The notes under the pieces were generated by a model. That model was not told the origin of the DNA and ran no database searches. It saw only the letters and a program-made list of their open reading frames with translations. 64,000 bases of DNA from Casuarina equisetifolia (lineage: Eukaryota > Streptophyta > Magnoliopsida > Fagales > Casuarinaceae), in assembly GCA_028551475.1 (NCBI GenBank), contig CM052361.1, positions 1,991,501-2,055,500 on the forward strand, given 5' to 3'. The translations under genes were made by a program, and so were the position numbers. This document shows positions 1 through 11,246 of the stretch, piece after piece (the first letter of the stretch is position 1; each line of letters starts with the position of its first letter).

Positions 1-493
1 GTGGAAGTGAGGCGGGTAGCTAGGGGAAGAGGGAAGGAGTGGGGTCATTGCATTTTCTCCAATTTCCTAGACTAAAGGATCAGTTGGCATGTCCCATTAC
101 CATTAAACTTTTCTCCAATTACCTCTGCATTTGATCTTATAATTGACACGCTTATCATATTCAATAGAAAAGCTAGTAAAGTTTCGCAAAGGGATGAAAG
201 TTATAAATTAACATAGTAAATATCAGATAATCATTTATCATAGCATGACCAATCGGGTGTTTCTTTTTTTGTTGTTGGGTTGTGGGGCCGGCGGGTGGGT
301 TTGCCCAGATTTACTTAACACACGCCACTCACTTTTGGTATGTCCAAAATTCAACAGTTAAAATCCATGACATAATATCCATGGTCAATACAAGGTTGAT
401 AACACTAAACCCGAACTGCCATGTATTTTGGCAGAATGCATTCTACTGTTATACTTAATGGCTAAGAAAAAACTAGCGAAAAGAACAGCAAAC
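1..493 (-). other. Intron of the FANCM-like gene, running off the left edge
   Basis: The last exon I can place on the minus strand ends at 494 with a GT donor at 493-492. Nothing between 1 and 490 continues the helicase reading frame, so this stretch is read as intron and the next exon lies outside the window. No other gene is visible here. Confidence 0.6.
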
Positions 494-3400
494 CTGAGCT
501 TTGGCCAATAAACTGGGTAGCTCTAACTAAATCCTTGATATTCGACAGTGCTTCCATTATGTCCCTGAACGATTGCATATTATGACCAAGAGAAAAGAAG
601 GATTAACAAATGCACAGTGGAATGGGAGCATCATTACTAACTTGAATGATTAAAAATCCTTTTCACCTGACACTTCCCCTGAAATTGGAGAAAATAATAA
701 CCCTTGAGTTTTGTGGATCCTTTGTTTCTGCAACAAAGGATTCAATCAAGTTCTCAATGTAATGTAGCAAAAATAGGTCAAAGACGCAGCAAAGAGGACA
801 AAATAGTCTTCACAATTTCATTGCACGAAAGCAAGGGAATAGGCCACATACTGAAATGATCGAGCAGAACTTCTAACATTTTAGACAATTTAGGACTGGG
901 TGCACCATGAGCCAAGCTTCGCTGCATTAAAAGTTTTGCTTTCCAAATATCTTCATTTTTACTCATAAATCTAGCAAAAGACCTGCAAAAAGATGGCTTC
1001 ACCATAAACAGATGTTAAACCTTGAAGAGCATGTTCTAAATGACCTTCAATTCAAAGTCATTCACATTTAATACAATTACCACACTATTAAGTACGTTTA
1101 TATTGGAAAATTCAGGCAATTAAACTGAAACTCCAATAAGGAAAATTCCTTAAGATCAACTCAGACACAAAGATTAACTTCAATCCTGTAAACAATTTAG
1201 AATATAATTGGACAGTGGGATGATATCACCCTTCAACTTGAATGACAAGATTGAAGCCATGCTGTCTCATCTTATAAAGACATTGCAGAAGGGTAGTAAG
1301 CACCAGAACATACCCTCGTTGCAGTTTTTCTTCCAGCATTTCATATGATGGCCTAATCCCGTGGCTTGAGAGTAACTTGTGGATATGATAGAGAGTAATA
1401 AGAACTCCAAAATATCCTTCCACTTCGTTATACTTAATGTGGGGAAGGTCAGGCGGGGGGGCTTGACGAAATTTATCCCTCGAGTTAAGTAACTCACATG
1501 GACTCAACTGTCAACCACCAAACGAGAGAGAGATGAGTAAGAAAACAAAGAGAAAGTGGTGGGCTTTTCTATGATTTACAATAAAGAAATCAAATAGCAG
1601 CGAAGCAGAAAAACTCCCAGAAGCACAACTCAAAATTCTGAACTACAGTTGAGAAAAATTTAAAAAAATGATCTCTAATTGCAGTACAGTTTGTATGGGA
1701 TATAATACACGTAAAACACCAGGGGTGCGTCAAACATTTTAAAACACAAAAGTCCAAGCAATTAGATAATTATATGACAGAGACTTATAGTGCTTTACAA
1801 AGCTTTTGTTATAGAAATGCATAATCACAAATGTCATATTAATTACTAAGCAATTCATTAAAAGACTTTTTTGTAGAATATATATAGTGAAAATAGGTTA
1901 TGTGCAACAAAAGCTAAGTAAACTGCATCAGATCGTTATATTCCAAGGGAACATCAAAAAGCCCACTTGATGGTGGCTTCTTGACCACTAAATTTTTCTT
2001 TCCCAGACCTAAAGTAAACTTTAATTTGTCTCTAAATCAAAATTGCATCTCAATGGTGAATCAAATCTGTCAGGTTAGATACTTAATCTATCCACATCTC
2101 TACAGCCATACTCTAAAGCAACGGCATCATGGTATGCAGTACCACTTGTCAATCTACTCAGACAATCAATAATGATCTCACCAAGGCTAAAGATCAGCTG
2201 CTACGTATTAATTCGAGGGATATAAGATCTCAACCAAGATTTGATTAAATCCTCACTAGAAGATGACAATCAGTTTGCAATTAAATCCTAATTTCAAGAC
2301 AGACTGGTGAACTCAAAATATTTTCTTATAGGGACACATCGGAGTTCACCTGTTTTTTTTTTTTTTGGTTCCTTTTTTTCCTTAAAGAGGGACACAATCC
2401 ATTTATTAAAGATTGTTAGTTTGAGCCTTACAAGGAGTGTCGTACGTTGCACGAAAATTTAAGAGTTCCTTGTGTCCCATATTATTCTCTTTACTAGAAA
2501 TCAAAGACTGTTTTGTGTTTGCATCATCAAATGACAGATCATGGCAGCTTTAGTGATATTAATGGAGCTGAAGAGTTCCCAAGAAGTTTCCATAGGTAAA
2601 AGGAAACAGGTCTAGATCTCCAAACTCCAAAACTGTGACAAAATCTCTACTACCTGAGTTAGTGAGATAGTAAAGGCACACAGACATGGGGCCCAAAAGT
2701 GTAAAACAGCGGAAATGGGAAACTATTTATTAGATGGCGAAGGAGTATATTTTTCATAATGCCAATTGCCAAGGAAATATATTAAAGCTTGACACTTGTT
2801 TAGAAATTGCAGCAAGCAAATACAATACAAGGTTAATGGCATAACCAATTGGGTTAAAAAAAAAAAAAGCAAAGCACAAGTTCGCCAAAGGATAATTGGA
2901 TAATTATAATATACGGAACCATACAGTTTGGTAGTCTCGATTCTGGAGAACTCCAATGGTAGAAAGCCTGGCTACAATTGGACGTATTACATCTGAGAGC
3001 TTATTATTTATTTCTTCTGCATCTTGCCCCATTGCAACCTAGTAATATTACAATCAAGCTGTCACATCCATCCGCACCCAGAGACACATACTTATGCAAG
3101 CAAAAGGCTCCAAAATGGACAAAAATAACATACCTGAATTAACTCTATCTTCCTGTTGTGAACATAGGGGCTGACGTCATCATCACTTTCATTACGATAT
3201 TCAAGTGTTGATATATACAAGTTATCAATAATATGCTGAATTGTTTGCTGCTTTGCTGATAAAATATATTCAGAATAAGCATATAAAATAATTTTAGGAC
3301 TTTATAGAACTCAAGTAGATGCTTGGAACTCACATCCTGGTGTTGCAGTCAAAGCTAATATTCTCAGCTGCACAGGTACAGCCATTAGCTAAAAATTTGG

Positions 3401-6114
3401 AGTCGTTAGAATCCCGGACCAGTGACGGTATCCAAAAATACTGAAGTGAATGAAATAGAAGAACAAACCTCACGAACTGCAACACTATAAGAATAATTTC
3501 CCAATGCTCGATGAGCTTCATCAATCACCAACAACACCAAGCAGTTCACCATGCATGTGCCTATAACAAATTACTTCATAAGCAAATAAGTAATGGAAGA
3601 CACAACAGAAAGATATCACATGAGAATAACTTTGGTCAAAGGTTTGAGGCATCTGCTAATCATAAAAAGGGTTGAGACAGAAGAAAACGTAGATTAATTT
3701 CATAGCTCTACATAAGATGTTTTTCATGTGCGATGTTTAGCCTTTAAATTTCTTATATTTAGATAACAAAAGATTGTTTCCATTAAAGCACTGAATAAAG
3801 ATCTTTCTTCAACTATTGAAGACTCAACTTTGCTCCTTAATCCAATTGTGAAGCACTACTTCCGAACCAAACCTTCTTTCACTACTTCCCATGGTGAAGG
3901 AAAGCTTAAGTAGTGATTACTAACAAATAATTGAGAGTATTTCTGTCCATAAAATTTCTGTGTCAAAGTTTAAACCGTAACAATCTCAGCCATAGCAGAA
4001 TATATAGGAATAGTTGAAAACTTCACCTGACTGAATATCCTTTTCCAGTACTTGTGGTGTAACAAAGAAAACACGTTTAGTTTTCCAAAAGCATGCCCTT
4101 TTTGTGGGATTTATCTGACCCGTTAGATCAATTGTCCATTCCTGCAATCAGTTTGAAACGTATCTTCTTGTAACACATAAATGATTCTAGTAAAAATTTA
4201 TCCAAGAAGTGGCCAAAAGGTAATGGTATCACCATGGTGATGAGTGAAGAAGCATCTTACTTGAGGAATTCCAACAATATTGTGACATGCTTCTATTTGT
4301 TGCATGACAAGGGGTCGAGATGGGGCAGCAAAGACTATTTTCCCTGTCATGGAAACACCCAACCAAGCATTGATGTCTATGTTTGACAAGTAAAGCTCCC
4401 AAAAGGGAAGCACGAGAAAATACTCAAGAGTGAGAAACTGGATCATATATGTATTCATGCAATCCAAGTTAAAAATTTCGTGCACATGATATGTGTGCCT
4501 GTGAACAGACAATTAAAAAAAATGAATAATTTTGGATAGCATATGTTGTTAATGCAAATATTAACATATGTGGACAAAGATTTCACAATGGTTCAAACAC
4601 ATTTCTTGGAACAAGAGATACTTTTCTTCAAATAAAACAGAAAGTTGAAGTACAGATTGTCAATATCTAAGAGGGAGATAGAACCAACTAGACTATGGCC
4701 GTCAAAATTAATAGAAACAACCAAAGCTAGAAAAGGTACGCTTTCCTTATGCAGGTATTAGATGGTGGGTTTTTAAATGGTTCAAAACATGGCACTTTGA
4801 TTGCATACAATCATTGGAAAAAGCCAATAGCACACTGATAAATAGTGTTATCTGGTACAAGAATAAGTACATGTAACCAATTGGAAGTTGGTTGGGATAA
4901 ATAATACTGAGAAGTATCCTACCATCAGGAAACCACCTGAAGTAGTTATACATGACAACTGCAGCTATAAGTGTCTTTCCAAGTCCTGTTGGCAATGCCA
5001 CCAATGTATTTGAAAATAACGCTTTCTTGGTGATAGCCAATTGGTACTCACGAAGAGGAACATTAACTGCATGATTCAAAACATCGTTAAAAGCTTTCAC
5101 TTTGAGAAATAAAAAAAGTAATTGAAAAATAAAATCCTATACAAAGCTTATGCACGAAAACTTGAAGCAACAGTTCACAGCTCAATTTTTGAAATCATGA
5201 TACCAGCTTATCAATTTTCCGAATCACAACAAAAAATTTCTCAATAGAAGGATTGGTGCTTGTGTCCGAGTAAGTTAGAATTTTTGACAACGAAGAAGCA
5301 AAAAATCAATTGCTCCATCAGAAAAGGAGATATTATGACCCATGGAGACAACAGCCACCATTAAGACTATGTTAGCAATAGTTTATACTCATCATCAATG
5401 TTAGTTCAATATATTAGGCACATAACCGTTAACTCACCAAACGACAAGTATTAGGAAATTAGATTAAAGATATGGGCTATCCTGTAGCAATATATATAAT
5501 CAATTGCTTCCCTGAGAACAGAAGAAAAGAACCCAAAAATTTACACTACCAACAGAAAAGACACGAACTTGGAATTGCTTATTGAAAACCCATTTCGTTA
5601 ATGTCAACAAGAAACGCATTCACCAATTTTCCAATCACAAAAGAAGGATAAAAATTAAACAAAATTGTAAGAAACCTGGGTATATCCAAGTTTTGGCTGC
5701 CTCAGCATCAATGTCGATGCAGCTCACGGGTTCATCACCCTCTACGCCATCTTGGTCTCGTAATTCGGCACCTCGATTCTCTAACCGAGGTCCCGGCCTG
5801 GCCATGAACTTATCGAGCGTGGATTGCCGACAAAACCCGGCCTTTTGGTTGGTCTTAGAGCACGAAGCATTTGAATCAGGAGTCGTAAAACGGGAAACAA
5901 ATTGACCCGCACAAGAAGTGGAGGGCTTCGCGGTCTCGCAAGCGACATCAATTTCTCTAACGGCTGCTTCCCAATCGAAACCCTGGAGAGAGACAGAGAG
6001 AGCAAGACTGAGAAACGAAACGGAGAGTTCAGAGAGAAAGTAAAAGGGAGGGGACCAGAATGGGTGTACGTCGTCGTCTTCGTCGACGATTTGGTGAGCA
6101 ACGGTGGAGGTCAT
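494..6114 (-). CDS. FANCM: FANCM-type DNA helicase, 5' part (about 511 codons), truncated by the window edge
   Basis: This is the N-terminal half of a superfamily 2 helicase/translocase of the FANCM/Mph1/Hef family, a nuclear enzyme that remodels branched DNA and in plants limits meiotic crossovers. Thirteen minus-strand exons join in frame: 6114-6070, 5982-5676, 5066-4923, 4343-4261, 4141-4027, 3560-3469, 3388-3334, 3255-3134, 3038-2925, 1507-1314, 982-852, 727-667, 564-494. The ATG at 6114 gives [15 protein letters not shown], then a 87-bp intron and [12 protein letters not shown], like plant FANCM N-termini. Visible motifs are Q-motif region PLREYQ (about 121-126), Walker A PTGLGKT (143-149), DEAH (245-248) in VIDEAH, LTATPG, and after a 1.4-kb intron the insert region [10 protein letters not shown] and the start of helicase domain 2 ([16 protein letters not shown]). 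No frameshift or stop is seen. The rest of domain 2 and the C-terminus are off-window. Family assignment is firm; expression is not tested. Confidence 0.93.
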
Positions 6115-7659
6115 CGGACGGTGGAGACTGGCGAGAAACTGAAAGACCAAGAAGACACTCAACATGAACGGAAAGCAAAGGGGCGAAGAGCAAGAGAGAA
6201 TTCTCGCGGCAAAACTTTGAAAGCTACTGAGCGTTGCATGATTTAAGCCCATGTCTCTAATGGGCTTTGCTCGAATCCAGTCCATTGGGATCCAACAACA
6301 TCTTTTCGGCCTTTTTATCCGAGCCTGACAGTTCTAAGCAAAAAGTGAACGTTAGTCTATTGAAGAATATACATCACTAATGTATAAAACTCTAGATTGA
6401 ATCATAAATAATAAGAAATATAAGAAGTAAGGTGGTTCGGATCAATACAATGTCTTATATTCATTGTCACCTATGCAATTACTGATCTCTTCTCCTTTTA
6501 TTAAGTATATCCAATAAAATATAAAATAATATTCTTTAGTTGGTCAAGGCTCATTTAGGTGTGATCCTCTCTTCTGTATCTTTCCAAATTAATGACAAAG
6601 GGAATTATAAATGAATATTACTAAAAATGCTTATTATTCAAAAGATAATAACTTCTATAATGGTTATAGGATATACAAGAAATATATTTAAGATACGCTT
6701 AAAATAAATTAATTTAACTTTGCTAATTTCACTCCAAATTCTTAACAATAGGCTATGGCTTTCTACCACAATGGATAAAAAAATATTAAAACCTATTGCT
6801 CAAATGATGAAATGCATATCAAATTAAGATATTAGTAATAGGAGATATATTTTTATATTATTTTTCATATGTTATCTTCTTCTAAGCGTGAAAAATTATA
6901 AAAATTCAATTAACAAGTGATAGGATGTCATTCAATTTTAAGAGAAAGAAATATCACCGCACATCATGAGGTGCCAAGCCACGATACTGATAATGTAATG
7001 TACACTCATATACTATTTTATTAGATAACGTGGCTTACTATTATATTTTAAATGTCAATATAATATCAACTATTTGGTGTTAATGTAATTAATTGTTTAC
7101 CGTTTACTTTAAAGTTTGGTCATGTTGTATACGAACTAAAACACAAGGAAGACAAGATCTTATTCCACACCATCAATCATTCATTAACTTTTGGAACAAA
7201 TGAAAAAAATAATCGATGGTATTGATCATCTCACGTTACCTAAATTATACTTAAAATAAAATATATGTTATCTTTTGGTAAACTTATTTTGTAAATAAAT
7301 ATGTTCATTTTTTCAATAACTTGGAGGTTAATGGATAATTTCGGTCTTTGTAATGAAATACCAAACAAAAGTAACTAAAGATTGATCCAAATCAGTCAAC
7401 TCATAAGAGTTAGAACGTAATTAGATATATTATCAACAACCTTCTAAATTTTAGATTAAAAAAGACAATCTTGTTACAAGAAAATCACTATAATTTGCTA
7501 TATCGTTGAGTTCCTATATTAGAATCATCAATATGAACTTTAGTTTTATAAAAGGATTGTTACTTGGTTGTGACATCAATGGTTTTAAAGGTAACATCTT
7601 TGTAATTTGTGCAATTGGGATTGAAATTGCCGATCAACTCCAATTCATAGTCAGCACAT
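6115..7659. other. AT-rich intergenic DNA upstream of the FANCM-like gene
   Basis: Nothing coding is supported here. The part next to 6114 should hold the FANCM promoter and 5'UTR. The stretch around 6360-6560 has the composition of a decayed LTR-type element (a GGTGGTTCGG block followed by pyrimidine-rich DNA), but no LTR pair or retrotransposon protein is visible. Confidence 0.4.
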
Positions 7660-8115
7660 ATTTTGCAAAATTCATCAACGTCATTCTAATCCTTCATTCA
7701 TGCAGCATGTTTATAATGAGGAGAATGCAATAACGGATTGTGTTGCCAATCATGGGCACACAACTCATAATGTTGAAATCTTTGATAAGCTTGGATCCTT
7801 GCCTCCATCATGCCTAGCTATCTTAAAGAAAGACTAGCTAGGCCTAAGTAATTATAGGCCACCATAGGCCAACATGATTAGCTCTAATTCATGAGTCATA
7901 GCCTATTTTGTAAAATTCATCAACGTCATTCTAATCTTTCATTTGTGCAACATGTTTATCATGATGAGAATGCAATAACAGATCATGTTTCCAATCATGG
8001 ACAACAATTCAAAATGTTAGAATCTTTGATCAACTAGATCCTTGCCACCATCATGCTTAGCTACCTTAAAGAAAGACTACTTAGGCCTAAGTAATTATAG
8101 GTCATCATAGGTTAA
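7660..8115. repeat. Two direct copies of a roughly 245-bp repeat
   Basis: A block beginning near TTTTGCAAAATTCATCAACG (about 7660) recurs with modest divergence from about 7905, an offset of 245 bp. Both copies keep the order: CATTCTAATC, a run ending GAGAATGCAATAAC, CCTTGCC-CCATCATGC, TTAAAGAAAGACTA and AGGCCTAAGTAATTATAGG. The reading frames are broken in both copies. It looks like a non-coding repeat or an eroded element and I do not recognise the family. Confidence 0.7.
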
Positions 8116-8916
8116 GCATATGTATTGCTTGTGGTATTTCATATTTGAATTTTATGATCATTAGTGATGTAGTCTTTTTAGCTAATTTTGAAGGGTTAAG
8201 CTTATACTTTAACCTTTGTACTTATTCAAAGTATAATTATTTCAACTAGTATGGTTGTTATTAATAAAATTTGTCAAGGTTCCAATTTTTTTTTTTAAAA
8301 AAAAAAGAACTTTTCCATGCTAAAAGAATAGAATCATGGGACTACACTTCCTCAAATTTGGATTGTAAACATCAGTAGAATGATGATAAAGTGAAAATCA
8401 TATTTATAAAAGTATCATATAGTTCAATTCAAGCAAATATCTTTTCACATGAGATTTTGTTATCTAGTCATATTGATATTATGATTATAGGAAGCAAACT
8501 AGTTTAAACAAACATGGACATCAATATATTTGTGAATTTAGATTGTCAAATATGTTATATTTGAAAGAACTTAAATGTCAAGAAAAAATCTAGCTCATCA
8601 TAACAAAGTATTGCATAAAAGTAATTGAAGACTACTTAATTAAATGTTATAATGCACCAGTACATATTGTCCATAAGCTTTTTGATGATGCAAATAATAA
8701 TATGGTTGTAGTAAATTACTAAGAACTATTATCTTATCACATGCATCAATTACAATGATTAGTAACGAATTTCATGTTTTTAGAATAGGGTCTTTACTTG
8801 GCTATATTATCAAGGGCCTTAAGGGTAACATGTTATTTTAGTGACATTTTCTAGAATGGGGCTTGAACTGTTGTTTAGTCCCTTCATATGTCATAAATTG
8901 TTGTTTTAAAAGTCAT

Positions 8917-10990
8917 CCATCTCATCATGATCCTTAAAACATTAGATGAGACTATGACTTTATCAAATACTAAAATAATACAATCATCTAAGTACATATC
9001 CAATGATTTTAAATGTCCTAAAAATGATGATAGGTATTGTTAAGTTAATATCCTTTAATTCATGTCATCTTTTCATGACATAATATGGTTAATGTGCAAA
9101 ACATTAGCAGAATAAGTCCAAAATTTAATTAGTAAGATATTACTTCAAGAATATAATGGGTTTATAAAAAAGTTAAATTTCTACTTTGCCTCATTCTATG
9201 ATGAAAAAAAATATTAACTGCCAATATAATTCATCTCCTTTTCTATAATAAGCCTTTCCTTCCCGTACTCTTTCTCTCTTTTTGGGAAGTTAATGATGTC
9301 ACTCTAATCCTTCAAAGGTTGGATGAGATAATGAATTTATTAAATACTAAAAGAACACAGTTATCAAAGTGTATCTCAATAAAAAAATTTTTTAAATATC
9401 CTAACATATAGGTACATTTAAGAGGCTAAGATCTTTTAATTCAAATCAACATCCTTTCATGACATAATATGGTTAATATGCAAAAGATTGGTAGAATAAA
9501 TCCAAATTTGATAACTAAGATATTACTTCAAGAGTAGAATAGGTTTATAAGAGAGTTTAATTTCTATTTTGCCTTATCCTATTATTAAAAGAAATACTAC
9601 TTGTCCCATTATAATTCATCTTTTTCCCTTTAAGAAGGCCTTTTCTCACTCTTTCTCATAGTCATTGATTTTACTATGATCTTTCAAACATTGATGAGAC
9701 AATGACTTCATTGAATACTTAAAAGAACACAATCATCTAAGTAAATTTCTTTAAAATTTGTTTTGAAAAATGCTAAGAATAGTGATAGTTATAATTAAGA
9801 AGTTGATATCATTGAACTGAAATCACTATCATTTCATGGCATAATATGGTTGGTGTGCAAAAGATTAGTACAATAAGCTCAAAATGTGATTATTAAGATA
9901 TTACTTCAAGAATAAAGGGTGTTTATAATAGAGTTTAATTTCTATTTTGCCTCATCCTATTATGAAAAAAAATATTACTTGTCCCATTATAATTCATATA
10001 TTTTTCTCTAACAAGTCCTTATCTCACTCTTTCTCTCTTTTTAGAAGTCATGGGTTCATTGTAATCCTTCAAATGTTGGATGAGACAATGATTCTATCAA
10101 ATACTAAAAGAACACAATCATCTAAATACATTTTCTTGAAAAAAAAATTTAAAGACCTAAAGAATAATGACAAGTATAGTGAGGAGGTTGATATCATTTA
10201 ATTCAAATCATGTCTTTTTATGACATAATATGGTTAATGTGTAGAAGATTAGTGGAATGAGTCCAAGTTTGATAGCTAAGATATTACTTCAAGAATGAAG
10301 TAAGTTTGTAAGAGAATTTAATTTCTATTTTACCTCATCTTACTCTAAAAGAAAATCCTACTTGCCTTTATAATTCATCTCTTTTTCTCTAACAAGTCCC
10401 TTTCTTACTCTTTCTCTCTTTCTAAAAGCCATTGATTCCCTATAATCCTTTAGACATTGGATGAAACAATGATTTTATCAAATAATAAAAGAACACAATC
10501 ATCTAAGTACACTTCTTAAAAAATTGTATTTAAAGATCGTAAGAATAATGGTAGGTATAGTTTAATGGCTGATATCATTTATTTCAAATCAACATCTTTT
10601 CATGACATAATATAGTTAATGTGTAAAAGATTAGTGGAATAAGTCCAAATTTGATAACTAAGCTATTAATTCAAGAATAATGGGTTTATATAAGAGTTTA
10701 ACTTTTTTTTTTTGCCTCATTTTACTATGAAAAAAAAAATACTATTGGCCATTGTAATTCATCTCCTTTTCTCTAACAAGTCCTTCTCTCACCTATTTTT
10801 TTTTTTTTTTGCAAGTCATCAATTGTCAGATGAGACAATGACTTTATCAAATTCTAAAAGACCATAGTCAACATCTTTTCATGACATAGTATGATTAATG
10901 TGTTAAAGATTAGTGGAATAAGTTTAAAATTTGATTGCAAAGATATCCTTTCAAGAATGGAATAGGTTCATTAGAGAGCTAACTTCATTT
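8917..10990. repeat. Tandem array of a roughly 380-bp AT-rich unit, five to six copies
   Basis: The landmark TTTCATGACATAATATGGTT recurs with small changes at 9071, 9455, 9832, 10216, 10598 and 10877. The spacings are 384, 377, 384, 382 and 279 bp. Each unit also carries GTCCAAA-TTGATTA, AAGATATTACTTCAAGAAT, a TTTAATTTCTATTTTGCCTCA block, CTAACAAGTCC followed by CACTCTTTCTCTC, and AAAAGAACACAATCATCTAAG. The last unit is shortened by about 100 bp. A partial first copy starts near 8917. Units have many small indels, so the array is old. No protein is encoded. It ends about 150 bp before the TATA box of the subtilase gene. Confidence 0.85.
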
Positions 10991-11147
10991 TTGCCTCAAT
11001 CTATTGCCAAAAAGATAACTTGCCTTTATAATTTTATCTTCCTCTCTTTTATGTTTGCAAAAAGTCTTTATCGTTTAAAAGAAATGATTCCTTGACTAAT
11101 ACATATGGAACTAGCTTAAAGATTAACAAATTAAGGGTTGGTTTTTC

Positions 11148-11158
11148 CTATATATATC
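11148..11158 (+). promoter_or_regulatory. Likely TATA box of the subtilase gene
   Basis: CCTATATATATC lies 99 bp before the ATG at 11247. A transcription start 25-35 bp downstream would fall at about 11180-11190, on top of the other in-frame ATG at 11187. That favours 11247 as the used start. This is inferred from sequence only. Confidence 0.5.
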
Positions 11159-11246
11159 TTAATTTATTCTACACTTTGTTTCACATATGTTTGGTGGCAA
11201 ACATAAATTCACACTTTTTACATACTCTTTAGGGATCAAGGACACA

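Noticed and set aside
5582-6246. Plus-strand open frames over the FANCM first exons
   Set aside because: They mirror the real minus-strand exons 1-2, which match the helicase family and splice in frame; the plus-strand frames show no domain.
6360-6560. Possible LTR-retrotransposon relic
   Set aside because: Only composition and a GGTTCGG phrase suggest it; no second LTR, primer site or polyprotein is visible, so it is mentioned only in the intergenic notes.
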